From: JANNYA01 sp031422315
Lineage (GTDB): Bacteria; Pseudomonadota; Gammaproteobacteria; Xanthomonadales; SZUA-5
Length of the DNA stretch: 64,000 bases
Direction of reading: 5' to 3'
Assembly: GCA_031422315.1 (NCBI GenBank)
Contig: JANOQN010000014.1
Coordinates: 62,001-126,000, forward strand
Shown: positions 17,957 to 25,040 of the stretch, piece after piece
Numbering within the stretch: the stretch's first letter is position 1
Layout: each line of letters opens with the position of its first letter
The notes under the pieces: model-generated
Database searches by the model: none
Seen by the model: only the letters and a program-made list of their open reading frames with translations
Told to the model about the DNA's origin: nothing
Position numbers and translations under genes: made by a program

Positions 17957-18216
17957 GCGACGACAGTGGAATATGGTTGCTGCTACTGGCAGGCCCAGCA
18001 GCAGCGACGGGACTTTATTGGGGCTTGTACCGGTATTACCGCAACACCGACAAATCGCACGCCTTCGAACACGAAACCGCAGTCAGTGCCAAGCCAATTA
18101 CCGGCTCCGACCAAAAAGTGGATCAAATTGAAGGCACCCGAGAAACCAGCATATCCGGCAATAACGTGCACGACTACCGCACGCGGGTGCAGCGGGTTCA
18201 GGGTGATAGTAGTTAG
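17953..18216 (+). CDS. Small single-helix membrane protein of the SPFH operon
   Basis: An 87-residue protein that starts within the stop of the zinc-ribbon gene (ATGA overlap). Residues about 7-27 (IWLLLLAGPAAATGLYWGLYR) form a membrane helix; the rest is a hydrophilic tail ending DYRTRVQRVQGDSS. No known domain recognised. The overlap argues that it is made in step with the zinc-ribbon protein, and it may be a third component of the scaffold. A longer in-frame start inside the zinc-ribbon gene is possible, but the overlapping ATG is the natural choice. Confidence 0.7.
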   Translation: MSDDSGIWLLLLAGPAAATGLYWGLYRYYRNTDKSHAFEHETAVSAKPITGSDQKVDQIEGTRETSISGNNVHDYRTRVQRVQGDSS

Positions 18217-18407
18217 GGTTTAGTTGGGGTGGCAGCTTGTGGCCGCATGAGCGCGGTTTTAATGTCACTGTATTGCGTTGACTTGTCGACCCCGCAAAGA
18301 AGAATCACCAACACATGATTGCGCTCGGTAAACCCGGTAACCGAGACCACATCACTATCAGCCCACAAACCTCGCCGACGAACACGGACGATTTGAATAC
18401 ATGTCAT
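18213..18407 (-). pseudogene. HigB/RelE-like (TIGR02683-type) toxin remnant
   Basis: The minus strand reads ...TERNHVLVILLCGVDKSTQYSDIKTAL..., very close to the C-terminal signature of the small addiction-module killer proteins (VLLLCGGDKSTQ..DI..A). The preceding part that should read G.GYRVYF is not intact, there is no antitoxin gene next to it, and the usual first half is missing. So this is a decayed toxin end rather than an active module. It marks the left edge of the accessory region. Assignment rests on one motif. Confidence 0.5.
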
Positions 18408-18840
18408 TTTTTGGCGAAACCAACTGCAGACGCGGGACGCTGGACGCGCGTTTGCCTTGCTTGCCTCCCTAGTTCCGACGCACTACTTCCTCGCATGCTG
18501 CGGGTCTAGCGACTCTGAAGAACCCAGCTGCTGCTTGCTTAGCGCAACAACCAAAGTAGCCTTCCCTCTTCAGCCAACAAGGTCAGCGTTCCTCACGATG
18601 CCAGAAATCAGACTTTTAGAGAGCTCAATACCGCGCCTACGATTTCCATCTGTCAACGCTTAACTTGATCGTTACCGACTTCGGCCCATGACTCGAAGCC
18701 CCAGCGGCTTGCTACGCCTTCCAAGCAGATGACTTTCACCTCCTGATGCGCGCCAGCTTCGCTTGGCGCACTGGGTGTCCACGGCGTTAGCTCCCATCTT
18801 CAAAGCAATCGACTTGGGTCAAGTCCACGAATAATGCTTT
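18408..18840. other. Non-coding accessory DNA left of the HEAT-repeat gene
   Basis: About 430 bases without a supportable gene. It contains the left copy of the inverted repeat at 18684-18761 and a hairpin GCGCCAGC-TTC-GCTTGGCGC next to it. The remainder shows no protein similarity I can recognise. Confidence 0.5.
18684..18761 (-). repeat. Left copy of inverted repeat, possibly group II intron 5' end
   Basis: The minus strand reads CGAAGCTGGCGC, then AGGTGAAAGTC and TCTGCTTGGAAGGCGTAGC, and pairs in inverted orientation with 20329-20405. The string AGGTGAAAGTC following a GC-rich hairpin resembles domain I of bacterial group II introns. No intron-encoded reverse transcriptase is present. The repeat is certain; the intron identity is tentative. 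Confidence 0.6.
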
Positions 18841-20202
18841 TTAGTCGATGGCGCGACTTGCGATCGCCGCGAGCACTTGCATGGCAATCTGCCGAGTGTT
18901 TTCGTCAGGATCGTTTTGCGCCAGTTGTTCAAATGGCTTGCAATCATCAGGCAATGCTGCAGACCAAGTTTGCAGCGCCAGGACTGCAATGTAGCGAACC
19001 TTTGCATTGGCATCGGAAAGCAACGGCATCATCGCCGCAACGATTCGCGGGCCGTTTTTCCTGCCCAATGCTTTTCGGCCCAAGACATAGGCGGCGTGCC
19101 GGCGTATCCCTGCAAATGAGTGCGTTGCGCCCGCCAGCGCGGTCGCCAAGTCTGCCAACTTGATGTCATTGAAGCTACCGTGCTCTAGCTGGTGGAGCAG
19201 CAAGTCCGCTGTCGACGGTCGTGCACGCATCAAGCGTTCAATCGGTTCGTAGCTCAGGGCTTGCGGGCCAAGGCGCCGGTTCGTCCATGTCAACGGGTGC
19301 AACACCGCACTCACTAAGCACTCATCGCTGAATTCAAGACTGCTTTCCAGGAAGTCGTATTCGCCCAACGTTGCCAAGGCCATTGCGGGCCAATTGGCGT
19401 AGCGGGATAAATGGCGCAGTGCTGCAGACTTCAACACATCGATTACATACGGGTTGCACACGCGGAACTGATCCAACAGCATCGCGTAGCACAATACTTC
19501 TGTCTTTGTAGCCATGCTTCTGGCTACGGCAAGCGCCGCGAACGGGCCGATATTCTCAAGTGCCCGCTCCGCATCACGGGCCAGTACCCTGTCTGTACTG
19601 TCGAGCGCGATCAGATGGATATCGATTTGTTGCTCCAGCGGTAGCAGCGCCAGTTCCTCGGCACGCTGCTGCGGCGGGTCCAAATGCGGAAACAGACGGA
19701 ACAGCAACGCCTTAGGGACGCACTTGGGGGTCAATTGGAAATCGTCGTCGAGCACGAGCACGGCAAAGTCCGCGCCCAGGTTTGTGCAGTGCCGCTTTAA
19801 CTCGGAAGTTAACTTCTTGCACACACTAATCAGCTGGTTTTCCAGTTGCCGCACGGTGGCCTTCCACTTTGCAGGCGTCAGCTGATCTTGCAGGACCTCA
19901 AGAGGCGCCAGACGCAACCTGAGAAAGTCCTCAACGCCTTGTACGTTCGGCCACGTGGCGCAGTCCCAGCGCTCCACCGGATCTTCAGCGCTGGAGTCGC
20001 GCTGGAGCTGCTCCTCGCTCTGGTATCCGAACAAGGGTGCGAGCGCCTGATCAAGCTCAATATGGTGGAAGACAGCGGCAAAGACACGCTGCTCCGGGTG
20101 CAAGGCAATCTGTGCGACCAGTTGATCGCGAGCGCATCGGTAAAGGTCATCGCTAAAGTTTGACCAGTCGATCTTGCTTGCATCTCTCGGCGATACGGTC
20201 AT
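18841..20202 (-). CDS. HEAT-repeat protein of unknown function
   Basis: A 453-residue soluble protein. The N-terminal 200 residues (FSDDLYRCARDQLVAQIALH, then RVFAAVFHHIELDQAL) look like a DUF4303-like immunity or peptide-binding domain, though this is weak. The C-terminal half contains alpha-helical HEAT/PBS-type repeats (GIRRHAAYVLGRKALG, NAKVRYIAVLALQTW, ENTRQIAMQVLAAIA). HEAT repeats usually serve as protein-binding scaffolds. The gene is flanked by an inverted pair of about 78-bp sequences and by fragments of mobile elements, so it probably arrived by transfer. No operon partners. Intact start and stop suggest it is still functional. Confidence 0.6.
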   Translation of the reverse strand: MTVSPRDASKIDWSNFSDDLYRCARDQLVAQIALHPEQRVFAAVFHHIELDQALAPLFGYQSEEQLQRDSSAEDPVERWDCATWPNVQGVEDFLRLRLAPLEVLQDQLTPAKWKATVRQLENQLISVCKKLTSELKRHCTNLGADFAVLVLDDDFQLTPKCVPKALLFRLFPHLDPPQQRAEELALLPLEQQIDIHLIALDSTDRVLARDAERALENIGPFAALAVARSMATKTEVLCYAMLLDQFRVCNPYVIDVLKSAALRHLSRYANWPAMALATLGEYDFLESSLEFSDECLVSAVLHPLTWTNRRLGPQALSYEPIERLMRARPSTADLLLHQLEHGSFNDIKLADLATALAGATHSFAGIRRHAAYVLGRKALGRKNGPRIVAAMMPLLSDANAKVRYIAVLALQTWSAALPDDCKPFEQLAQNDPDENTRQIAMQVLAAIASRAID

Positions 20203-20328
20203 GGATTTCTTTGGATAGCTAGGGGTTATGAGCCTACCAAAAATGGTCGCGCTGCGGCCGCGTTAGACATTTCGCGCCAGCCATCCAACATGTCACGACA
20301 CACGCCGTTAACAACGACAATAGACATG

Positions 20329-20405
20329 CGAAGCTGGCGCACTACATGAGGTGAAAGTCATCTGCTTGGAAGACGTATCGAGTCACCAAGGCTTCGAGTT
20401 ATGGC
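20329..20405 (+). repeat. Right copy of inverted repeat, possibly group II intron 5' end
   Basis: The plus strand reads CGAAGCTGGCGC, ATGAGGTGAAAGTCATCTGC, then TTGGAAGACGTA and ends TTCGAGTTATGGC. It matches the minus strand of 18684-18761 over nearly its full length with scattered differences. Confidence 0.6.
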
Positions 20406-20429
20406 GGAGCGAGAGCGACAGTGTAAACC

Positions 20430-20580
20430 AGAATCGCCAAATGCCGCATGGTCGGCATCTTTTAAACGATAGCTGTCGCCTTGCAGAGTCAATAGGTTAC
20501 GGTGACGCAGCACGCTATCAAGCAGTGCTGCCGCCAGCGAACTATTCCCGCCAAGCGCCCTACCCCACTGACCTTTTTTA
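20430..20580 (-). pseudogene. IstB-like ATPase (IS21 family), C-terminal fragment
   Basis: The minus strand encodes GQWGRALGGNSSLAAALLDS, then VLRHRNLLTLQGDSYRLKD. This is the characteristic end of IstB transposition helper proteins (WG..LGD..LA.ALLDRLLHHs..l.i.GdSYRLK). The rest of istB and all of istA are absent. It records a past IS21-type insertion in this accessory region. Confidence 0.7.
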
Positions 20581-20613
20581 TGAATAGTGGAGGTCTTGCG
20601 CTACATCCGGTCG

Positions 20614-21126
20614 CTAAATAACCACATGCCTAACCGACACGCAAGCAAGCTTTGCCAGCAAGCGCCGCTGTTGCCTAGCCTCCCACGAATCGAAACCTAT
20701 CGTTTCTATGGGCCGCCACAGCGCCACCCAGGCCAAGATCATCAAGCCTTCGCTTAGCGCTTCAGCAAACGGATTGCTGACACTTTTTAGCCAGCTGCGT
20801 AATGCCAACGCCAGCACTAAAATCGCCAAGCCGGTGAACAAGGCCAAGCGTCCAATCCCACGGCGTCGACGGTGTCGGCGTTCAGCCTGCTGCGTGGCCA
20901 GCGCAAAGTGCGTGTGGATTGCACGCTCGATATCAGTGATATGCGCTGCAATCGCCGCTGGCGCATAAATCATCACCTGAAGCGATGTAGCAATGCTGTA
21001 TTCGGCAGCACTTTCTAAGAGATAAGCATCAACATTGCGATCAAGTGCTTTGTCGTGAAACGGCGCTGGGTCGAGCGTGTCGAAAAGCTGCTCGAGTTTT
21101 TGAATGCGCAGTTCAATATCCGCCAT
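20614..21126 (-). CDS. Hypothetical membrane protein downstream of the CHAD gene
   Basis: A 170-residue protein starting MADIELRIQKLEQLFDTLDP. This start is preferred over an upstream one that would overlap the CHAD gene. The N-terminal half is hydrophilic. A basic stretch (ERRHRRRRGIG) is followed by a hydrophobic helix (LALFTGLAILVLALAL) and a second one (EALSEGLMILAWVALW). The order basic patch then helix suggests a cytoplasmic N-terminus. It follows the CHAD gene on the same strand with about 31 bases between, so it is probably co-transcribed. No known family recognised. Confidence 0.65.
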   Translation of the reverse strand: MADIELRIQKLEQLFDTLDPAPFHDKALDRNVDAYLLESAAEYSIATSLQVMIYAPAAIAAHITDIERAIHTHFALATQQAERRHRRRRGIGRLALFTGLAILVLALALRSWLKSVSNPFAEALSEGLMILAWVALWRPIETIGFDSWEARQQRRLLAKLACVSVRHVVI

Positions 21127-21157
21127 ATTTTTCCTCGCGCTAGCAGAGCAGCTGCAA

Positions 21158-22039
21158 TTACCGGCCGCGTATATGCCGCAGCCGCGCGTTTGCAATCGTG
21201 CGCAGGATCTTGCGTTGGGTAGGCGCAAAGGGCGAACGTTTGCCGCAGTGCTTGAGTAAGAGGGCGTCGTCTTGCGATTCCCCCAAGAGCTCGGCTTGCT
21301 GTTCCAAATCAGCGATAGCCGGGCGTAATTCGGGTGCGACTACGGCGAGCAAGCTGTCCTGCTGCCGCAGGCGCCGCAAGCGCCGCCGATAGGTATGCCA
21401 AATTTCATCCAGTTCTGGGTGGCGATGCGCTTTGCGCTGGGCTCTTTCGACCCGGCGCATGCTGCGTTTTACCGAAGCGCTGATATCTGCGGCACAGATA
21501 TCGTGCCACGCGAGCCTTGCTAGCCGCGTCAGAATAGCTGCCAAGCGTTTAAGTCGTGATAAAAAATCTGGGCTGCGCTGTAGCGCGATTTGCATAAGCT
21601 GATCACGCCTAGCCTTAGCTGCCTTTTTTGCGTCCAGTAATATCGCTGAAACATCCGGGCCGATCTCACTCAATCTGGTCAGTGCTTCAAGCAATGCTTG
21701 CGCATCCCGCAGCGGTGACAACCCACGGCAAAGTTGGCCTAAATCAAAATCCAATCGCGCCGCGCGTTCGCCTTCGCCACCCCGCTTGAAGCTAGGCCCA
21801 GCCAGTGCCAGCGTCGCGCGCGCGCGGCGTAGACACTTGCGGCCTTCATGAATGCCCGTATGTCTAGCATGGCCGGGTTGGGCCAAGTAAGCGATGGCGC
21901 GATTGAGTTGCTCAAGCGCAAAAGCCTTTAGTTTGCCGCCGACATCCACAGGCAAGGCATTAGCATTGCTGCAATCACTTTGGCCGGCGTCAGAGCTTGG
22001 CGGCATTTCAGCTAACTTTTTGAATTTATTTTTGCCCAC
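21158..22039 (-). CDS. CHAD-domain protein
   Basis: A 293-residue protein built of basic helices with conserved histidines, as in the CHAD family: HTGIHEGRKCLRRARATLAL, LSPLRDAQALLEAL, then KAHRHPELDEIWHTYRRRLRRL. CHAD domains bind inorganic polyphosphate, and many are found next to polyphosphate or triphosphate enzymes. There is no such enzyme here; instead the next gene is a small membrane protein. A role with polyphosphate is known for the family and inferred for this one. The start gives MGKNKFKKLAEMP. Confidence 0.85.
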   Translation of the reverse strand: MGKNKFKKLAEMPPSSDAGQSDCSNANALPVDVGGKLKAFALEQLNRAIAYLAQPGHARHTGIHEGRKCLRRARATLALAGPSFKRGGEGERAARLDFDLGQLCRGLSPLRDAQALLEALTRLSEIGPDVSAILLDAKKAAKARRDQLMQIALQRSPDFLSRLKRLAAILTRLARLAWHDICAADISASVKRSMRRVERAQRKAHRHPELDEIWHTYRRRLRRLRQQDSLLAVVAPELRPAIADLEQQAELLGESQDDALLLKHCGKRSPFAPTQRKILRTIANARLRHIRGR

Positions 22040-22236
22040 AAATCCTTTTTGATTGGCTTTCTGCGCTTGCTTTCGACAGGCACTTTAATCGTAATTGGGT
22101 TTCACCGCTACCGCAGGCAAGTTTTCGCCGACGTTAATGCGAAAATAGAACCGGCAAATGTGTGGTGCGCAATATCGATTGATGTGTACGGGCTTCCACA
22201 AGACTGGAAGCGCCTCTACGTGACCATAGGATCATC

Positions 22237-22362
22237 ATGCCACCACCCACTTCAAAGCCATCTTTCGACGCGCAATATCAGCTTTTGCGCGAGCATTTGA
22301 CACTCAAAGGTTTGAAATCTAAAACCATTGATGCCATCAAAAAAATAACTCTCTCAGATTGA
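22237..22362 (+). pseudogene. Tyrosine recombinase N-terminal fragment
   Basis: From the ATG at 22237 the frame reads MPPPTSKPSFDAQYQLLREH, then LTLKGLKSKTIDAIKK and stops after 41 residues. This resembles the start of phage-type integrases of the kind often found with IS91-like elements (xxLKLQGLxxKTIDAYxxAI). The catalytic domain is gone. It is not the start of an integron integrase (IntI), which begins differently. It is a broken remnant bordering the cassette array. Confidence 0.55.
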
Positions 22363-22427
22363 GCCAGGATTTGTTAGGTGGTTTTGGGCGCAATGCCATT
22401 AAGTTAAGCCAAGTTGATCGTTGTTTC

Positions 22428-22498
22428 GTCATTGCGAACGCAGTGAAGCAATCTCGGCTGCCTGAGATCGCCACGTCGCTTCGCTCTTCGCGAAGACG
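22428..22498. repeat. CGTCATTGCG-type dispersed palindromic repeat
   Basis: The sequence CGTCATTGCGAACGCAGTGA, AGCAATCTC..., GAGATCGCCACGTCGCTTCG, CTCTTCGCGAAGACG has the layout of a widespread genomic repeat (CGTCATTGCGAGCGaagcgAAGCAATCTC ... GAGATTGCCACGTCGCTTCGC...). Only one copy was seen in this window. Confidence 0.6.
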
Positions 22499-22693
22499 AA
22501 TTTTCGGGAAATATTGCTTAACTAATGGAATTATTTTGGGCGGATAGATACGAACCACCGAACTCTGCGCAAAAACGCACGCGACCTACCTCAATACGGC
22601 ACGCGACCCGTTTGAATTTACACGCTTAAAGCGTGCTCCAAAATAAATTTTCTATTTAGCGTGAGATTCATTGCACTCGAGCAAACCGGGCTT

Positions 22694-22748
22694 ATCCAAC
22701 AAATAGCTTAGATCGCGGCTGCGCGGGATCTAAGCTTATTCGTTAGGC
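22694..22748 (-). other. attC recombination site 1 (integron cassette)
   Basis: On the minus strand it runs from GCCTAAC to GTTGGAT (RYYYAAC ... GTTRRRY), 55 bp. The arms AGCTTAGATC and GATCTAAGCT pair perfectly. The stop codon of the adjacent cassette gene (TAA) lies inside the GCCTAAC core, the classical arrangement. Confidence 0.75.
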
Positions 22749-23363
22749 CTCATTGGGCTGCCAACGGACAGCTCTACGTTCCTCGCCTTCCCCGACTGAG
22801 AAGGCAAATTCTGTTGGGGACATCCATCCCTTTACTTCGTCCAGGTCTTCGAAGCGCGCGAGTTGCGGCAGCGGGCTTCGCATCGGTTCTCTGAAGTCGT
22901 ACAAGGTCAACGAGTACGGGCAGGCCCAGTAGCAACCTTCTACTGCGATGACTTCTCCGTCTGGGGAGGGATACGCAGCCGCCCAGCAGTAGCCGCCCCC
23001 ATCAAAGGCCTCAAAAGGAAAGGTTAGCTGGTTCTTGCCCGTACTAAGGTTGATTACGTTGTAGCCCTGATAGTCCCCGCCACATAGCAGAAACTCTTCA
23101 CCAGCGAGCCGGGCCCAAGAGAACCAGAAGATGCCGTAGTTCCTTACGACTTCTGCAACAAGGGAACTGCTCCCAAGTCTCCTGACTAAGCCTCGGGTGT
23201 AGCTCCACGTGGCTTCCCCAGCGCTGTGTTCGCAGACTTCAAGCACGAACTCTCCGGATGGAGAAACGTGACTCTCCAGTGAGTCGGTCACGGGCTTCAA
23301 GGAAGCGAACCGTTCCATGACGTTTGCTCGCCACTCGTTGTAGGACCGCGCAGTCTCGGTCAT
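22743..23363 (-). CDS. Integron cassette gene, hypothetical protein (cassette 4)
   Basis: A 206-residue soluble protein beginning MTETARSYNEWRANVMERFA; the start is the ATG 3 bases after the upstream attC core. It has repeated short strands with aromatic and acidic residues (GEFVLEVCEHSAGEATWSYT, CGGDYQGYNVINLSTGKN, AYPSPDGEVIAVEGCYWACP) that suggest a beta-propeller-like or SMI1-unrelated sensing fold, but no family is recognised. Its stop codon lies in attC site 1. Cassette genes of this kind are often toxins, antitoxins, immunity proteins or small enzymes; none of these can be assigned here. Confidence 0.7.
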   Translation of the reverse strand: MTETARSYNEWRANVMERFASLKPVTDSLESHVSPSGEFVLEVCEHSAGEATWSYTRGLVRRLGSSSLVAEVVRNYGIFWFSWARLAGEEFLLCGGDYQGYNVINLSTGKNQLTFPFEAFDGGGYCWAAAYPSPDGEVIAVEGCYWACPYSLTLYDFREPMRSPLPQLARFEDLDEVKGWMSPTEFAFSVGEGEERRAVRWQPNEA

Positions 23364-23366
23364 GTG

Positions 23367-23459
23367 GACCAACGCCGCAAATCAGTGGCGCGCCGCTGAC
23401 GGCTCACGGCATGAAACAGAAGCGAGACCGGCGCGTCCACTGAATGTGCATGGTTAGCT
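23367..23459 (-). other. attC recombination site 2 (integron cassette)
   Basis: On the minus strand it runs from AGCTAAC to GTTGGTC, 93 bp. The arms ATTCAGTGGACGCGCC and GGCGCGCCACTGATT pair except for one extra A, the unpaired base expected in folded attC strands. The preceding gene's stop is in the AGCTAAC core. Confidence 0.75.
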
Positions 23460-23732
23460 TCCGGTTTCATTTTCGATTATCTGCGCGGCTGCCCAAGAAG
23501 CTTGCGCGTTCTCTTCTGATGCGTGCTCCAAAGGCCCGGATTTGCATTTCTCAAGGCGAGCTGATCTCGTTGCAAATATTTCGCGCATATCTTGTGGGAT
23601 CCAATCATTAAAGTGAGCGTCACTCAAATAGAGTCCGCCACCTGGGGACCAGATGGTGCCATCGCGCAATTGCCAACCTTTCGTTTGAAGCAATGCAATT
23701 AAGGTGGACTTTTGGTTTTGGGTGAAGGGCAT
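23454..23732 (-). CDS. Integron cassette gene, small hypothetical protein (cassette 3)
   Basis: A 92-residue protein: MPFTQNQKSTLIALLQTKGW, LRDGTIWSPGGGLYLSDAH, then an acidic and basic helical tail ending ASWAAAQIIENETGS. No family recognised. GGTGAGCC lies just upstream of the ATG. The cassette has an unusually long 5' leader of about 250 bases back to the previous attC site, in which I see no gene longer than 20 codons. Its stop codon lies in attC site 2. It could be a regulator or a small binding protein. Confidence 0.65.
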   Translation of the reverse strand: MPFTQNQKSTLIALLQTKGWQLRDGTIWSPGGGLYLSDAHFNDWIPQDMREIFATRSARLEKCKSGPLEHASEENAQASWAAAQIIENETGS

Positions 23733-23982
23733 GGCTCACCTTACTTGTTATTCGTCATTGATGCTCCGAGTCTATCTTGTTACGTAAAGTTGCCAAGAAT
23801 CCATGCAAGAAACTGTTCAAATCAATGCTGCAAGTACTGAATTTGCTTGCTGCTTGCTCAAGGTCAGAGATTTTAATCACGCTTGGGCTGCTCAACCGTG
23901 CATCTCCACTTGGCCGCGGCGGGACTATGACTCATATTTTGTACTCGATACCCATTTGGAGCCTTCAATTACTTTCTGTGAC

Positions 23983-24073
23983 GCTTAACGACCAAGGTAA
24001 CCCGGCGGCGGCCAAGAACCCGCGATTTCAAAATCCGCCCGATCCGCCGCTCAGGTTGACCGCCTTGTTAACC
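23983..24073 (-). other. attC recombination site 3 (integron cassette)
   Basis: On the minus strand it runs from GGTTAAC to GTTAAGC, 91 bp. Imperfect arms AAGGCGGTCAACCTGAGCGG and CCGCCGCCGGGTTACCTTGG face each other. The upstream gene's TAA stop is inside the GGTTAAC core. Confidence 0.7.
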
Positions 24074-24553
24074 GTCGTTGGTCTCATCTGTAATTTGTGT
24101 CGTCTGCATTTCGGGGTAATCATACCGAAGCGGCGCAGTAAGATCGTGTTGTTGATCACGCACTTGAATAAGGATCGCTTCGTCAGAACAGGTGAGCCGT
24201 ACCCATTTCTTGGCAAAGGAAAACTTATAGGTTTCCGAGCCTGTGCTACCAGGACCGACTGTAAACTCAATTGCATCCTTTACGGCTGGAATGCCGCCCA
24301 GTTCCAACAATTGGGTGACAAGTCCTGGGGCGAGCGCACCGAAGTAAGTTGATGGTTTTCGTTTTTGTAGCCATGAAAACCTGACTTCAATGAGCGGGAC
24401 GGAAATCCGGGCGTCGCATTCGCCGTGTCGGAGGAAGAAACCGAGAAGTTTTTCGGCGCCTTCAGAAACCTGCGAGCGGAAACACGATCGCGCAACGACG
24501 AGAGCTTGTGCGAGTCCTTGTTTATCCGCTTCTGAGTACTCGATCGATTTCAT
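24068..24553 (-). CDS. Integron cassette gene, hypothetical protein (cassette 2)
   Basis: A 161-residue soluble protein starting MKSIEYSEADKQGLAQALVV, ten bases after the core of the upstream cassette site. It has a short helical N-terminus, then beta-rich segments (IEFTVGPGSTGSETYKFSFA, VRLTCSDEAILIQVRDQQHD). No known family recognised. Its stop codon lies in attC site 3. It shares strand and spacing with the other three cassette genes and probably depends on an external promoter. Confidence 0.65.
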   Translation of the reverse strand: MKSIEYSEADKQGLAQALVVARSCFRSQVSEGAEKLLGFFLRHGECDARISVPLIEVRFSWLQKRKPSTYFGALAPGLVTQLLELGGIPAVKDAIEFTVGPGSTGSETYKFSFAKKWVRLTCSDEAILIQVRDQQHDLTAPLRYDYPEMQTTQITDETNDG

Positions 24554-24562
24554 GGATTTGAC

Positions 24563-24619
24563 GGCTAGCGGTTGAGCTCTGCGGCGCGCGAGCCGATGTT
24601 TGGGCTTGGCACTTTATCG
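24563..24619 (-). other. Degenerate attC site 4 (integron cassette)
   Basis: On the minus strand the 57 bases between the stop of cassette 1 and the start of cassette 2 end CTCAACCGCTAGCC, close to the common attC ending (CTCAAGCGTTAGGC). The opening core is poor (CGATAAA instead of RYYYAAC). Position and right half support it; the pairing is weak. Confidence 0.45.
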
Positions 24620-24955
24620 TTCACGCGTCCGCTCCAGCGATGTGCGAGGCGTGTTGTCGATGTTCGAGCGATGGCGTAGCTGAAATGCTTTATTGAAATT
24701 GTCAAAGAGGGTGGCATCCATATCGAACTGCGCCTTGTGATTTACGAACATCCAAAGGCCGTCCAGTGCCTGAGGAGAAAGATCAAACACACTCGGAACT
24801 ACCGGTCTACCGTCAACCATGCCTCCCGTCATGTAGTCTCGAAATGCTGCCTCGCTAGCAACGGCCGCACTAGGAAGCCCAAAAAGCAATGAAGAACCAT
24901 CTCGGACCACCGAGAGCCAAAGGTCGTGCGAGTTCGATATCCGGTGAAAACTCAT
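24614..24955 (-). CDS. Integron cassette gene, hypothetical protein (cassette 1)
   Basis: A 113-residue protein starting MSFHRISNSHDLWLSVVRDG, 14 bases after a GTTAGGC core. It contains SLLFGLPSAAVASEAAFRDY and VPSVFDLSPQALDGLWMFVN, mostly helical, ending in a charged tail (PRTSLERTRER). No family recognised. It is the first gene of the array in the direction of reading; directly upstream a decayed transposase has replaced whatever preceded it (integrase, attI or further cassettes). Confidence 0.6.
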   Translation of the reverse strand: MSFHRISNSHDLWLSVVRDGSSLLFGLPSAAVASEAAFRDYMTGGMVDGRPVVPSVFDLSPQALDGLWMFVNHKAQFDMDATLFDNFNKAFQLRHRSNIDNTPRTSLERTRER

Positions 24956-24969
24956 GACGATTCGGTTGC

Positions 24970-24976
24970 GCCTAAC
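24970..24976 (-). other. Half attC/attI core at the head of the cassette array
   Basis: GTTAGGC on the minus strand, 14 bases before the first cassette gene. The other half-site is not found; the array is cut here by IS1182-like debris. Confidence 0.5.
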
Positions 24977-25040
24977 GAAGCTGTAGAAAATATGGCGTCA
25001 ATCTTGCTTCGTTCTATCAACGAATACAAGGCAAAAGATC

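Larger units (their letters stand above)
20203..20613. other. Mobile-element debris right of the HEAT-repeat gene
   Basis: No intact gene. It holds the right inverted repeat (20329-20405) and an IstB C-terminal fragment (20430-20580). The stretch around 20260 includes GTTAGAC, which could be an isolated integron core site but lacks a visible partner. Confidence 0.5.

Noticed and set aside
20241..20300. Additional attC site upstream of the HEAT-repeat gene
   Set aside because: A GTTAGAC core exists, but no partner RYYYAAC core with pairing arms was found at suitable distance.
22237..22362. Integron integrase (IntI) fragment
   Set aside because: The 41 residues resemble phage-type or IS91-associated recombinases, not the IntI N-terminus.
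23777..24352. Plus-strand open frame opposite the cassette genes
   Set aside because: It crosses attC site 3 and the antisense of cassette 2; the minus-strand genes fit the attC positions, this one does not.
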